Positions 36,011 through 49,899 of a DNA stretch of 64,000 nucleotides are shown piece by piece. Under the pieces are notes generated by a model, which worked only from the letters and a program-made list of their open reading frames with translations, was not told the origin of the DNA and ran no database searches. The DNA is from Zonotrichia leucophrys gambelii (lineage: Eukaryota; Chordata; Aves; Passeriformes; Passerellidae), in contig NC_088171.1 in NCBI RefSeq assembly GCF_028769735.1, positions 78,137,216-78,201,215 on the forward strand. Reading direction: 5' to 3'. Numbering within the stretch: the stretch's first letter is position 1; each line of letters opens with the position of its first letter. The position numbers and the translations under genes were made by a program.

Positions 36011-39000
36011 GGTTGATTTTAAATTTTTATCTAGTTGGACATGGCAGTTCTGTAATAGAATGTTAATACAAAGAATCTGTACCTTTCAGCTCAACACTTC
36101 CTGAAATTTTCCCAAATGTGGAAGCAAAAATAAAATATGCATGCAGTAGGATAGAAGATATCTGTCAGAAAATCTTATTCTCAGTTCAATGATAAAAGTG
36201 GAAGCAAAGCATGAAGATGCTGAAGGTTTAGGCTAGTATAATGAGAAAACAGCTTTTAATGGAGACAAAAATATCAATTAAAATGTTTACAGTCAAGCAT
36301 TTTGCTTTTCATTGCGGCATGACAACCCAATATTTGTCCAAATAGCAGGGATAAGCCAATTCCACAGCTTCAAAGAAGCACAAGTGAGCAAATTCAAATA
36401 CCATAGAAACAACTCGATGATCACCTCAGTTAAAGAAAATTGGATTCCCCTGGATCACTACATGAACACTCAAGGTATTGACACAGAAATCCTAAAACTG
36501 ATAGAACTGGATTTAATGCATTGCTTTCTTTTCTTTTTTCCTGTAGTCATTATCTAATTAGAGATAGGATAAGTGTGTTTCCCACCTTTCTACACTGCAT
36601 GTTCCCTTCATGTCAGAATTGCCAGTAATTGATACAAACCTGCTTCAGCCCTGAATTATCAGTTACAGCCGGGTGCAATTCTGGTTTAAGTTTATAACAA
36701 TCTAATGTACTTTTGCAGCACCAATCAACATCACATGTGAAGGGTAAAGGGAAAATGTCAAGGTTATTGTTTCTGGCAAAAAAAAGAACTTAAATATTTT
36801 CTCTCAAGATTAGATGACCTCATATATGATGGCAAGGAGGCCAGAAGGCCAGGGGTTCAAAACTGGAGGCAATCTGCAGGGGTCAGCAAAGAACAAACGT
36901 CAGACAATCACATTTAAACACAAGTACACTACAGCCAACTTCTGTGTCATTTATGGAATTTGCCTTTCACCTGCATACCTCAGTGATCACAGCACCTTCC
37001 CTTTCCTCCTGTAGGAACAAAGATAAGATGAGGTAACTCACTCACTTCTGCCTAACTGAAGAGTCTGCCAAAAAAAGACCTGACCAGGCTTACACGTGTA
37101 GCCAGTGTGCCATCTCAGAGCAGATGACTCAGCTGAACAGACACTCATGATTGATTGGGTGCTTCACACACCAAAGTCAACAAAAAGCATGATCAATGAG
37201 AAAATAAAAAAACCCTGAGATCAGCTAAAAGTTGTACTTCATGACAAAAACCAGAAGTCTTAAGATGTGCATCCAGCCTGGAAAGAAAGCCTTTTGCTCA
37301 TTCAGCATAACCACTTAATTTTGAAATAGACTTAGTTTGATTGTATGTGTCCACATCATAGTCCATAAATTTCCTGGTTTTAAACGGGTCTCCCTATTGT
37401 ATATAGGTATCTCTTTATTAGTAGCACTATAAAGAGTGTGATCATTGTCTCTGCATTGCAAATCAAAGCCTCATGTTTACAGTGACACTACAGTGTTACA
37501 ATCTTTGACTTCTAAAACCCATGTTTTTCATTCAAATTAGTAATTCTCTCTACTCAATATGTTGAAAAAGTCTTACAAAGAAAATTCAGATATCTGGAGA
37601 GGGATGCAGGTGTTCTCTAAATTAAATGACAGTGATTTTATTTCTTGTCATGACTACAGGAGTTTTAAAGTACTCCTAGAAGAACAGTGGTAAGATTACT
37701 CTCCTTTGCATAATTTTGTCTGCATTTACTGCATAGCTGTGGCTGCTACTAAGAAATATTCTTTCACCAATATATATTTGAACTTGTAAGCAAGTCAAGA
37801 AGTAAAAATACAGGTGTTTTGATAAAAGCCCAAGCATTACACATACTAAAACCATTTTTCATTCTTAAAAATTGAATATACATTGGTTAGAAGTTTGGAG
37901 TTTCAGTTTCATTTTTGTTTCTTGCTATTTCTAAAACTGATTTAGGAATATGAAAACCCTACCAAAATCTATCAAGTAACTAATATGAATGAAGAAAGAA
38001 AAATTACTGAATATGCTATTTAGACACTTAGCCAGCAGTTATTATAGTCCCTCCTGTAAAAAAAGTTTAACATTCTATTGAATATACACAGATTTTTTCA
38101 CTTTCAAAATTTAAATGATCCTATGGCTGCTACACTATGTTAAAAAGACACATTTCCAGCTCCAGTAGAGGGATAAAATCTAGAAGAGCAGGATAAGAAC
38201 ATCCAAGGAGCCAAGATTTTTTCAAGCAGGTCCCAAGAACAATCATCTATTGAATGCTTTCCCTTTCTTTGGGTAAATTTTTAAAATGAAAGATGAAGAT
38301 GATATTTACAGGGAACAGTAATAGCCATTTACAAAACAAAAAAAAATTGCTGTTGATAAAATAAAAGAGATTTCACATTACAAATTTACATTTCTAAGAT
38401 ATCAGGTTATATTGTGCAGGATTTGTTACTGTCTGGATCCATCTTTTATAATCATGTGTGCTGGGATCCTCATGATGACTAATATTTACAGGATTCTTGT
38501 AACATATGCCCAAATGGATTCAACAGCCCCTAAAATTTATTGCTTCCTCCCATACTAAATTATTTTACCTTAGGTGGTTTTTGATGGTCTGGTGGCCTTT
38601 TCAGAGAAGTTCCTGCAGAAAAAATCCAACAAAACCACACATTCTAATTTTAAGTACAGTAATAAGGTACAAAACACTTCTTATTTAGAAGGAGGAAGCC
38701 CTAGCAGAGAGGCAACATTTCACCTGAGATTCCAGTTGCTGGAAAAACTGTTCAAGAGAAATGAGAGTTGAATTTCTTACAGAACTGTTCTCTCTTCTTT
38801 TTCCCCACTCTTCCCAAGGTACCACAACAAACTCTTAAATTTCTCATATTTTTTCCAAGTGGGAACATGATGGAAACCAGAACATGAGCTTTGGAGAACC
38901 TGGATTATTACCTGCCTAACAACCAGCTGCCCTTGGTGTATTAATTGTGCAAACTCATGCTCTTGAAATGTAAAATTCAAACTCCTTTCTATAGTCTCAG

Positions 39001-39612
39001 AATTTCCTACCATGTGTAGATTAAAGAGTTTGTTTTCAACTCCTCTTTGTGTCCTGTAGCAAATATGTGTGACTTAGATTAGTAATGATTCTTCTGCTTG
39101 GATAAATTACTACCATATTTTTAGTCCACCTGTGTCATCTGGAAACAAAGTCAGTGACCAAATACAGACTATTAGTAACCAAAATGTGTGTTTTCTAAAG
39201 GAGCTGGTGGACCAAAGCAGTTTTATAATGTTTGATATTAAAAAGAGATAGAAAATATAAGAAATACCTTTTCCCTCCAAGTATTTTTATTATATAGTAA
39301 AAAATCAAGACAAAACATTTTACTTGTATCTCTCTAGGAGCATTGTATAAGAATTACTTCAGAACAAAGAAAGAATTTGCAAATCTCATTCATTTTTAGT
39401 ATGGAAGTGAGGTTCTGTTCCTGCTGGCTCACATGGTACATCTGCAAAGATTTTGGGAGAGAGAATAAACCAAGCACAATCCACCTCGTTACTTATTCAT
39501 TTACAAATCAAGTAAATACTGACTTCAGAAGGACAAAAAATTAAATCTCAGCTAACAGAACACAGAGAACTTTGGCAGTTTGCTTTAGCAGCTGAAGACA
39601 GCTAGAAATACT

Positions 39613-39672
39613 TTAAAAAAAATTCCACTGGGAAAAAAAAATAAAAAGAAAAAAATTTCCACTGGGAAAAAA
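39613..39672 (+). repeat. Short imperfect tandem duplication, A-rich
   Basis: TTCCACTGGGAAAAAA occurs at about 39623 and again at about 39657, each preceded by an A/T run. The duplication is about 34 bp per unit. Confidence 0.7.
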
Positions 39673-40890
39673 TAATAACAGTTAATTACCTCCAAGATAC
39701 ATGGAAAACAAAATTTGCCCTACAGTTCTACATATTAAAATTTAACGTTGGAAGTGTAATCTAACAGATGTAATTTTAAAAGGAGAATGAGTACGCTGGA
39801 AAACATTACAAATTCTCAAAAAAATTTTGGATGAAATCATGGTTTTACTTCACCCACTTGTTTCAAGACATCTGTATTTCTAGCAATCAGTGTTCATGAA
39901 GGTGCATCAGAGAAAACAGAAATACCTTCCAGAAGTTCTAATGGGAACCTAGCAAAAGTGAAAAGCTGTTGACCCATAAACACACTTGAAACCGTCATGA
40001 CTGGTCAGCAATAATATAAAGGCGGTTTTTTATTTAATTTAAATCAAATTTGGCAGACAAAAATTATTTTCCTCTTGGGACATAATACTTTGCACCATGT
40101 GAAATTTTCTGGCTCAAGCTGAGTAGGAGATAAGATGAGATAAGCTTTTAAGCTGACCATTAATTCAAAGAGAGTTCTTGCAAATCACAGACAGCCATGA
40201 AATTGAGGCCTACTTTGAATTCATGGGCAAATACTTTGTCCCAGAAAAACTAGAAAATGTGACTCTGCAGAACGGCACCAAATACCACAAACATAGTTAA
40301 ATTTCTTGTTCTGTTTATCAGTGTCCTCTAAGGAAGCAACAGCAAAAACAGAGCTGTTGGAACTATAGCAGAGTGATGGAAAAAAGCCCCCAAGAAAATT
40401 ATTTGGACATTTTGGGTGTTTCTCGTCTCTTTGTGAAGAGCAAGTACTTAAGCACTTTTCAGGCTGATCCGGTATTCTAATTTTACCAGCATTATTTTCC
40501 TATCAGAGAGGGAACATATTGATGAGAATAATTAAAATACAAAATATTCTTCATGTTCTATTGTCCAGTTAGGAGTAAAACATCTAAGCTGACTTCAAAG
40601 AAGTAGCCTACTGCATATGATGGTGTTTTAGAAATTGCTTCACATTGGAATGCTTAACTGTTAGCAGAGATGGAGACTTCTGAGTATCATATTTGACTTT
40701 ATTCTGTTGCAAGAGATACAGTAACTTCATTAAAAAGACTACTGCCTGTACACATGGCTGATAAAAATGGGTTTACATCTGATAAGGCTGTTGAATGCAG
40801 AACCCTATCCCACCTCTACCTTGCTTGCCGTGAATTTATAGATATGTGCATATATATACCTCAGCACAGAGCTACTTACTTTGATATGAA

Positions 40891-40912
40891 ATGCATATGT
40901 TTACATATGCAT
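40891..40912. repeat. 22-bp near-perfect palindrome
   Basis: ATGCATATGT (40891-40900) and ACATATGCAT (40903-40912) are exact reverse complements separated by TT. It could extrude as a tight cruciform. ATGCATAT also resembles octamer-like POU sites, but that is only a motif resemblance. Confidence 0.7.
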
Positions 40913-41987
40913 CTGTTCACACATTAACTGGGTGGCAGAAATTCCTCCCATTCTGTTTTCTTAACATGCAACAAGTACTAAAATAATACAGAAGGGGGAA
41001 AAAAAGAAATAAAGAAAGAAAAAAAGAAGAATTATGGAAATCTGAAAATATAAATATGTATTAATCAGGAGATTTTCCTCTCTGCAAAGCCAGGACTGAA
41101 GTATTTTTTCTATCCTTCCTACAATCAATTACTTATAAGCCTTCCTACTTTTACCTGTTTATATTGAAGCATTTCTCATGTTTGTTTTTCAGAAGTAAAT
41201 AAGACTCCATCAGAAATTAAACAATATGGCAGAACCCCCATGGTAGAGCTTTTTAAGGATATTTTTTAGGGCAGGAGATTCATGTGGATCCCCTCTAGTA
41301 ATGGTTTCTTTTCTGTTCTGAATGTCCACTCAAACTACTTGATAGACCCTGAATGTTTCCATTGGTATCTGCTCAATTGTTTGATAGCTAAACCTATAAA
41401 ACTCTATCCTCTCTGCTCAAAAGCCTGAGGGACACACAGGACTTTCCCTGGAATTGCATCAGCCATGGCACAGGACCTGCTGCAGTGGCAGAACCATTCA
41501 GTGGCTGCTCTAAAAAGACCCAAGAAACAGAGCGATGGAGAAAAGAAGTGGACAGTTTTAGAGCAAATAAGAAAAGCAGAAACTGAGATGCAAAACCAGA
41601 ACAGATGCTGGAGGTGTGTGCGACAACGTGATAAGAAAGTAAACGAGCAGCAAGGAGTTGCAGAGCTGAGAGATAAAAGCAAGATTATCCCTCAGCACTG
41701 AATATTTTCTATGAAACTCAATATACCACTGAGCCAAACATTTTTTTCCCTACAGATGATCAATGCACAGAATCTTATAAATGTCTTTTTGCCAGCTGAT
41801 TTTCTCCATGCCCAGGCTCTGATCTGAAGAAGTGCAAAACACTTTATAACTACTGAGGGCCATGAGAGCTGTGTCCTGAGCAGAACTACTTTCAGGAAAG
41901 CAGATGCCTAACTTCCACAGCTTCATCTGTCTGGAAACTGAGAATTTAAGCATCCTTTTCTTGAGCTTTGTTTGTTTTTTATTTGTT

Positions 41988-42016
41988 TTGTTGTTGTTGT
42001 TGTTGTTGTTGTTGTT
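41988..42016 (+). repeat. (TTG)9 trinucleotide microsatellite
   Basis: Nine uninterrupted TTG units, preceded by TTTG-rich sequence. It gives a poly-cysteine frame on the + strand at 41968-42192 that is not a gene. Confidence 0.95.
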
Positions 42017-42680
42017 ATTTCAAAAAAATAATATATTGCCCCCACTTCCATCTGTCAAATGCCCCAAACTTTGTATCTAGGACTAGTGTCCAGGTGTGCT
42101 GTATATTCTTCCCAATCTTTTTTAATAAATCTTGTTTAGTAAGTAATTTGTTCTTAGAGTTTGTTAAAATACAACCAGAAGGGAGAGATTAAGATCTTGA
42201 TCACACAAGGTTTTCTGAGTAATCAGTGAGATCCTTTGAATACATTATACAGGCTACCACCCTGAAAGTCCTTACTGCTGGAATGTGTTGTTTTGCTGTT
42301 TCACAGTATGGAAGGCACATTGTATGAAATTCACCAGCTGTTTTAATTTGAGAAATGTATGCTATAATCACAGTATCAATTTACTCATTTTTATAACAAT
42401 TTTCTCTTTCACGTGCTTTACAATCTGATGTGAGTGGGTATGCTAGAAGAAAATATTTCTGTTCTACTTGTCTTCTTTGTTGTATTACTTCAGTTAAAAG
42501 AAGAAAAAAAAGAGAGGAACCTTGTTCTGACTTAGCACATGACTGCTGACCTTTATGCTATATATAATTTTTAAAAAACAACCCAAAAACCCCCAAAAAA
42601 GCCCCACCTAAAGTGGAAACTTTCTCTGTAACTTCATCACACACATAAAAAGTCCATAGAAGAAGGGTGAATATGAAGAA

Positions 42681-42719
42681 TTAATTATGTATATAATTAT
42701 TAATTATGTATATAATTAT
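42681..42719 (+). repeat. Two-copy tandem repeat of about 20 bp
   Basis: TTAATTATGTATATAATTA is present twice in direct tandem. Each unit is itself partly palindromic and AT-only apart from one G. Confidence 0.85.
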
Positions 42720-45193
42720 CACTTCATCAGCTGATACTGTATTCCTGGCAGGGGGGAAGAGGAAAAGAGTAAATCACTGGATATCAATGTTTCAGCTGGC
42801 AGCCTTTCCCTACAGAAATGATACTCTATCTCTAACTTCCCCCCCAGGACCTTTGCCCAGAACCTAAGCCATGCAAGTGAATCTCTTTGTCCTACACCAC
42901 CCTCATTCTCTGGACCCTCAGAGTAAGTTTTTCTGTGGTAAACAGCTGTTTGGAGAAGCAGAACTCTAGGCAGGTAGCTTATAAAATGAGCACTGACTTT
43001 AGCAAAATGCTTCACCTAAAGCAAAAAGCTATATTTAATTGATTTTGGGGTATGCTTTTATCTCCGTATAATAGAGACCTATCTAACTATAATGAAGAGC
43101 TATCTAATTATATCACTGCAGTCAGAAGAACACAATAAATCTAATATCAGGAAGCACTATAGCAAAAGCCTCTCAAAGCTTTCTCAACCCCTTCCTGAAA
43201 CACTATTCAATCAACTAAAGCATTATTGTGACTTACTCTTCAAAGTAAAAACACTTCCTCTTTTACTCTCAGTAAGAAAATATGTGAGCTTCATTATGAA
43301 ACAATTAGCAATTGAATTAAAGATGGAAGCTGCTAGCTGAAAAAAATGTACAAGGATCACAATGGGCTTTACTGAGTAAAGTAACAGCTTTTGAGTGATA
43401 GTGTGAGATATTTGGAGGTTCTGATGCTGATATTGCATTTAATGGCTATACAATTCCCTTCAGATTCTCCTAATTTAAATCTGAGCAGACATGTACTCCC
43501 CAATTTTCCTCTTATCCCTAGATATTTGCCTCTGAAAAGGTGTTTGACACCATCCTTATCACTCCTTCTCAGCTCTTTATATTCCTATTGTTATTTGTCT
43601 AATTTGAGACATCTAAATATTCCTCTGTTGTATGGTAATCATCCAGAAGATATCACTCAAAGTGGCTTAATTAATCAAAAATATCAAAGCTATCGCATTA
43701 GACAGACACAGTATAATGTAGAACTTTTTCAAATGATAGTTCCTGGAGATAAGATAATCTGCTTAGAAGAATGTGAGTTTATGTGGAGATTTCTCTCTAT
43801 TTCCAAATAGTGTACATGCAAAACTAATGTAGCTTCATACCTACTATTATACTTTTTCCTTATTATTATAATAGTGTTGATACATGTTTCCATGTGCTTG
43901 TCAAGAGGTTAGCTCTGATTATTTGAAGGCTTCACTTAATTGATTTTCTGATACATAGATAAATTCTCTTCTGGTTCAAACTAGAACAGCAACGCTACAT
44001 TTGATACAGGCATTTAGAGGGTCAGCAGAGTTTATTGGTCAAATTCAGCTTTCAGTTGCCATAAATTGAGAGAGACTTAATTGATTTCTGCTAATGTACT
44101 GTAGAGTTGCACTTGTACATTTGGGGGCCAAATTTAGGCCAAGGACAGTAGGGACTGCAGCCACAAAATTACTGTGACAGAGAAGTAGAATTTAAATTCA
44201 GCAGTTTAGGAGCAGGTAATAAGCAGTACAAGGCAGCACCAGGCTGGGTAACTGACCTGTCAAAAAAGCAACCACAGTTACCCTCTAATTTGGTTTCTGG
44301 TTGGTTGACCCCAGCTCTGAATTTCTAGCACTGCCTAGTGCATTAAGCTGTTGGAGAGAATTTGGTGTTGTACCTGCAGCACAGGATATCCCAGGTTACA
44401 AGATAATGAAAAAAACCCCATTGGCTCACCAGTCACCTACTGCTGATAACATTTTTTCAAATTAACTCCAAACAGTTTGTTACCACAGTTCCACTTGTAA
44501 AAGAGAGCTTACCACTTTCCCATGGTGTCATTTACAAAACAGCATGAAAACAACAGCCTCCAGGTGCTGTGAATTTCAAGCTGTTCCTTGTGAGATAAGT
44601 GCCATCAAGATTCCTTCATTTAGTTTTGGCAATCCCATATTTAACCATGTTGTTGAGAGTGCTGAAAGAAAAATCTTAAAGGGTTTTTCTCAGTGTTCAT
44701 TTGAGTGTTGCAAGAGAGATTATAGAATTATTGTTTTTCAAATTTCCTTTGAAGCAGATTTGTTAATTGGCCTCTTTTCTTACACAAGAGCTGTTTCTTG
44801 GTTATATTTTAACCTTAGCTGAGAGCAGGCAAGGGCCTTCCAAAGTTGCAGAGTGCAGAATTTCCAAGACTGAGATACTTTGAAACTGGTTTCAGATTTT
44901 AAAGGGTACCGCAGTATGGTCAAAACAAGGAAAGATAATCTTGTGCTGGAAAAAGATGCTCAAATATAGTTTTATAATTACAGACCCCGTGTTTAATAAG
45001 AAATTACATGTTTTAAATTCACAATCAGCTTTCAGGATCCCACTCTGCATAAATTTCTGTTGTCTTCTTGAATTAAAGATACAAGTATCAATGAGCCATG
45101 TAGAACCAAAACCTCTGCTTTTCCATTCATAATCATAACAATGATTTTACCAAAATCTCAAAACAATGTTCGCTCATTTTATGGGAGACTCCT

Positions 45194-46151
45194 TATAGTT
45201 ATTTGACTTTGGCTGGATTCCAGGTACCCACCAAAGCCACTCCATCACCTACCTCTGAAACTGGGCAGGGGACAGAAAATATAGCCAAAGACTCATGAGC
45301 TGGTATAAGAGGAAGGAGAGATCACTCACCAATTATTGTCATGGGCAAACCAGACTTCACTTGGGGAAATTAATTGAATTTATTTCCAATCAAAATCAGT
45401 GGAGGATAACAAGAGTATAAAAAATCTTAAAAACACCTTCCCTGCAGCCCCTCCCTCCTTTCCAGGCTGTGCAACCTCCACCCCAGCAGCACAAGGGAAA
45501 CAGAGAATGGGAGTTAGGGTCAGTTCATCATAGGTTGTTTCTGCTGCTGGTCAGAGAGGGAAGTCCTTACCCCATTCCAGTGTGGGGTACCTTCAATAGG
45601 AGACAGTTCCTCATGAACTGGTTCAGCGTGGGTCCCTCTCCATGGGTCCACAGGTCCCTGCCAAGACCCTGGTCTGGCACAGGCTTCCCACACGGTCACA
45701 GCCTCCTCTCATCCATCCATCCCCCTGCTCGAGCATGCGTGCCCTCCAGGGGCTGTAGGTGGATCTCTGCACCTCTCTTGACCTCTGAGGGCTGCAGGAG
45801 CACGGCTGCCTAATCATGGGCTGCAGGGGAATCTCCACTCCAGTGCCTGGAGCACCTCCTGCCCCTCGTTCTGCACTGACCCTTGTGCCTGCAGAGTTGT
45901 CCCTCTACATATTCTCACTCCTCTCTGCCTACAATTTCTTCACAACAATGACCTGTTTCTTCATTCTTGAAGATGATATCATCAAGGTGCTACTGCTGTG
46001 GCTGATTGACTCAGCCTTGGCTAGGGACAGGTCCATCCTGGAGCCAGCTGGCATTGGCTCTGTCAGACATGGAGGAAGTTTCTGTCAGCTTCTCACAGAA
46101 ACCACCCCTGTAGCCCCCACTGCCAAAACCTGGCCATGAAAATCCAATACA
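45194..46151 (-). mobile_element. Old, apparently full-length ERV LTR (about 958 bp), - strand
   Basis: The + strand reads, from the left, 'tatttgactttggctggattccaggtacccaccaaagccac', 'agagatcactcaccaattattgtcatgggcaaaccagacttcacttggggaaatta', several tandem-like 'gcgtgggtccctctccatgg' modules, 'ctggagcacctcctgcccct', 'cagcttctcacagaaaccacccctgtagccccca' and CCAATACA at 46144-46151. This is the reverse complement of an abundant avian ERV LTR that starts TGTATTGG and ends near CTACA; here the end has decayed to CTATA. On the - strand an AATAAA lies at 45384-45379, about 190 bp before the 3' end, as expected. Flanks show no clear target duplication. Divergence suggests an old insertion. Open frames within it are not genes. 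Confidence 0.8.
45379..45384 (-). promoter_or_regulatory. Polyadenylation signal of the - strand LTR
   Basis: TTTATT on the + strand, that is AATAAA on the - strand, about 190 bp inside the LTR 3' end. It supports the - strand orientation. Confidence 0.6.
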
Positions 46152-49100
46152 CTGAAGGAGAGTATCAGTGAGCACAGAACACTCTGTGAAGCCATCTGGC
46201 TTTGGGTCAGTAAAAAGGGACCCAAAGACCTTTTGGGAGCAGAGAATGCGGGATAAGGCACTCTCATTGCTGGCTATGCTCTTGATGAGGAGCAACCAGC
46301 CTGTGGCACCTCAGAAGGACTGGGCTGCAACAGAGAGGTCCCACTGATGGCCTAGTGATCATCTGATAAATTCTGGTGGGTGACTTGAGGCAAGTAAGGG
46401 ATAATCCCATGAAATCATAACAATTCAAAATAAACACCTAGGAAACAGCTCAGGAAAGAGCTTAGATGTGGTCCTGGGCTATCAGAACCATGGGAAAAGC
46501 CCCAAGGCAGGCTAGGCAGGGCCAGTCAGGGCTAACAGTGTCCTCAGATGTCATAGAAATATTGAATGTCCTGGACATTATGCTTATGCTATGATTTTTG
46601 TGTTTAGTTAAGTGTTACTTAAGCCAGGCTTCAGCCCTCCATTCCAGGTCCAAATATTATTTTCATGCACAAATCCTAGGTTCTAAAAGCTACCATTCAC
46701 AGATATTTGAGAGAAGTGTTTTATCTATGGATGGATTAAGTAAGAACAGATGCAGATTAGTCCATAAACTAAAAACACATCAAAAGTGTACACCTTTATA
46801 CAGTACACACTGTTACAACCACCTGGAACAGTGGCATCTCTTGCACCTTAAACTTGGCATTTGGAATGAAGATTACTTGATCACAAAAAGTTTGCTTCTA
46901 GCAGATGGAAAACTGTCCTGTACCTCATGTTCCTGAGCCAGTGAAACTGCTGAAACCCAGTAAAAGCTATCTCAGCTAAAGAGCTGCTATTGAGAGCTTC
47001 CTCATTCCTTCTTTATACGCTGTGCCCAGTTGAAGCATCATTTCCAAAAAGTGCTCCAATTAGGAGCTTTGGTAAAGTTTCCAAGTCACATTTCTGTGGG
47101 ATGAGCAAGTCCAGCATAATGATTTTCTGAAACAGACACAGCGCATCCATTGAGCTATGAATGCTGCTTCCTCTCCTGCTTTTCTTTGACCACTATTCAT
47201 TTATTCTGTAAAGAAAGCACTAGTAACTAGCATTAGCAACTGCTGTGCTTTCAGAATTTGCCATTCCATGGTTTCCAGAGATAAAAATCCCCTTTCTCCT
47301 TTCACACTGGATAGGAAACCTTCTGGTATCTGTCTCCTGGTGATGTGAAGTTGTTCTGTAAAGCCCAGACACATCTGAGAAGTTGTTTCAGTGGCTTCAG
47401 TCACAGCACATTGAGATGATGGTTGCCCTACTCTCTTGTACAAAAGGACACAGAAGTAGCTGCCCTACTTATGTCCAAACCATCAGTTATATCACCCATA
47501 GACATCTGCAAATTATTTTGTTTTCTGTATAAATGTCCACATGTCACTTACCCTTCATCTGGTACAGAACTTCCACTAACCATGTGAAGTTTTATGCGTA
47601 TGATCTAATGATATTTATTATATATTTATTATTTATTGTATTGGTTATTTATTAGTAGTTTTAGTATTTTTCTGGAGGAAGTATCCCTAGTTTTATTCAG
47701 ACTCTTTAAATAAGTATAATTCAAATGTTTCTGAGCATCGAGCAGTGGTGATTCATCTGCAGCACTGTAAGTGACTGTGATTCCCCAGAAGGGGAACACC
47801 AGGGGAGTTCTGAATCCATTCCTGGGCTTCCCCAGTCTCATACTGTACACAACACTTCCTAAACAATTTAAAAACACAGGACTGTGATTTAGAGTAACAC
47901 AGTCATGCTTCACTTGCTACCATAAGCATGAGAAAAGGACAAAGGACAGAGCAGAGAGAAAGTGTGGGTGTGTGAAGCCCGTCATGTCTTAAGCTGCCAT
48001 GGTTAAATTCACAAGTATGAACTAAAATCCAGTGGTCTTCCTAAATGAAATCTGATTTAATCTACTTGATTAAAATTCCTGATTTGGAAATGATTTGAGG
48101 TAAAAGAAAGCAAGGCAGCAAACCCAGCCTGGAGGAATGTCTCATCCTCACAGTAGTCTGGCAGGTTGCTTCCTGGGGATAGAAGACATAAGCCAGAACT
48201 GCAGTACAGGCTTGTGAAATGGAAAATGGAAGGGAGAAACTCAATAACTTCATAGAAAGTTTCAATCTTAAAATAGAGTTGTCTTAAGCAAGCAGTATCC
48301 TGCCGAGAGCAGAGACTCTGTGTGTGCTTATTTCTGCTTCTAAGACTTCTCTGCTGCCCGCCACAGATCTGTATGAACAAGATTGCTAAGCGCTGTAATT
48401 TAAAACCCAGAACAATGCATTAATAAATCTGACAAAAAACACAATGAGCCCAAGTCAGACTTGGGAACTGCAGCAAATGCTGGAAAGCTGATGTGGCTAC
48501 AAAAACTTTGTCTCATGACTGCCTGGATTTCTTTTACATGAGTCACCCGACCTCAGAATGTGGTCCTGCAAGGGCTGAGATTTCCGATTACTCTTATTAG
48601 GGGTTTATTGTTTCTCAGGTTTCACACTGCAGGACTGTCATTCCAGAAAATGACAATGGATCTGATGGAAGCATCGCCAGAGGGTGGCCAGTGATTCATC
48701 TTGAGTGCTGTGATAAAATTGCACAAATATTTTGGTTACTGGAAGAGCAGGATGCTAATGTGGTGACTACACGTACAGAGCCCTCTAATGTGGTATCAAG
48801 AAAACCTAGTGTATATTTGTGATCATGTTTTCACTACGTATTAAACATGTCTGCATCAGAACAGTAAAACAGGTCCACAGAACCAAATCACTGTAAAACA
48901 ACTAAACTAAAACCCCCAAAACAGTATACTGACTTAAGAGTCCCAATTTATTGAGGGACGTGAAAAGATCACACTTGCTAATAATTAACAAAAAATATCC
49001 CTTCAGAATATCAGTTCGGCCACTGAATTCAAATCCTTACTCAAGTGTTGTGTTGTCAAACTTCAGATTTCAGCTGATACCATGAGGTTTGAATTCTGAA

Positions 49101-49899
49101 GCCTGCCTAGATCCAGATCTGGGAATTCAATTCTAATCCATCTCGATTTATTACCAACTTCATACCTACTTTTCTCCCCACAGAGCCCAAGTCTATATTT
49201 TCTTTAATGTCAGAAAGGAAATGTTCTCTTTGAAAATTTCAATCTTATTTCAATAGCTCCTAGCTGCTAAAATCCACAAGGCTGCATTTTTAGCTTCATT
49301 TTAATTTCTATAGGTATTTAAGCAGTTCTCCTACTCCTAGTTTTAAAATAAAAACTATAATCCATTTCTCACTTGCAAATAGATCTACTGCGGGCAAAGC
49401 AGGCTTTGGCATGGCAGTGACTGCAATCCAGAGGCCAAAATTTTTATTAAATGCTGTTTCGCATTTTTTTCCATTTCTGGAGCAGATACACGATGAATCA
49501 AACTTTTAATCTGAGTGACTGATATGCCAAATTATACCTTCTTTGCTTTGATCTTTCAATCCTACCACAGAGCAAATTTGGCCTCATATTTAAAAACTTG
49601 GAAAATCCCATGGTTATAATGTCTGCTTTTTCTCACTTCTCATTCTGAAATAGTTGACTTTTTTGTGGTTCCTTTGAGAAGTGTAGCCCAGCATCTCCCT
49701 TGAACTTTGTTTTCTCTGTGTATTTAGACAACTAAAGAACACTGCTTCAAGATTTCTCTTGCTACTACTTTACAGCAAATCACGTGGTAGAGATCTTAAT
49801 AAATTCAAAAAAATTGAGCCTGCATTCAAAAAAATTGCAAGTGTGCATGACTTTTAAGTACCTGCTAAAGTCTCATTAAGCTCATGCCTGAAGTAAAAT
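46152..49899. other. No recognised gene or transposon
   Basis: Open frames such as 46598-46936, 47629-47913 and 48057-48380 have no recognised domain. The stretch just right of the LTR (46152-46560) is somewhat richer in GC and could hold more ERV sequence, but I cannot match it to anything. Confidence 0.4.

Larger units (their letters stand above)
36011..45193. other. Long AT-rich stretch with no recognised gene or transposon
   Basis: Nothing assignable apart from small repeats listed separately. The open frames 41404-41701, 43391-43810 and 44544-44822 have no recognised domain and no supporting exon structure. 37300-41100 is particularly AT-rich and almost free of open frames. It may hold conserved non-coding sequence, but that cannot be judged from one genome. 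Confidence 0.45.

Noticed and set aside
36840..36875. A 'ggggttcaaaactgg' segment resembling a tRNA B-box (T-arm)
   Set aside because: The arm does not fold, there is no matching A-box or acceptor stem at the right distance, and no CCA-type context or tRNA-derived SINE pattern.
41968..42192. Poly-cysteine open frame
   Set aside because: The cysteine run comes from the (TTG)9 microsatellite.
43391..43810. 139-codon open frame, + strand
   Set aside because: Isolated in AT-rich DNA, no domain recognised, no splice evidence. A fast-evolving or lineage-specific gene cannot be strictly excluded.
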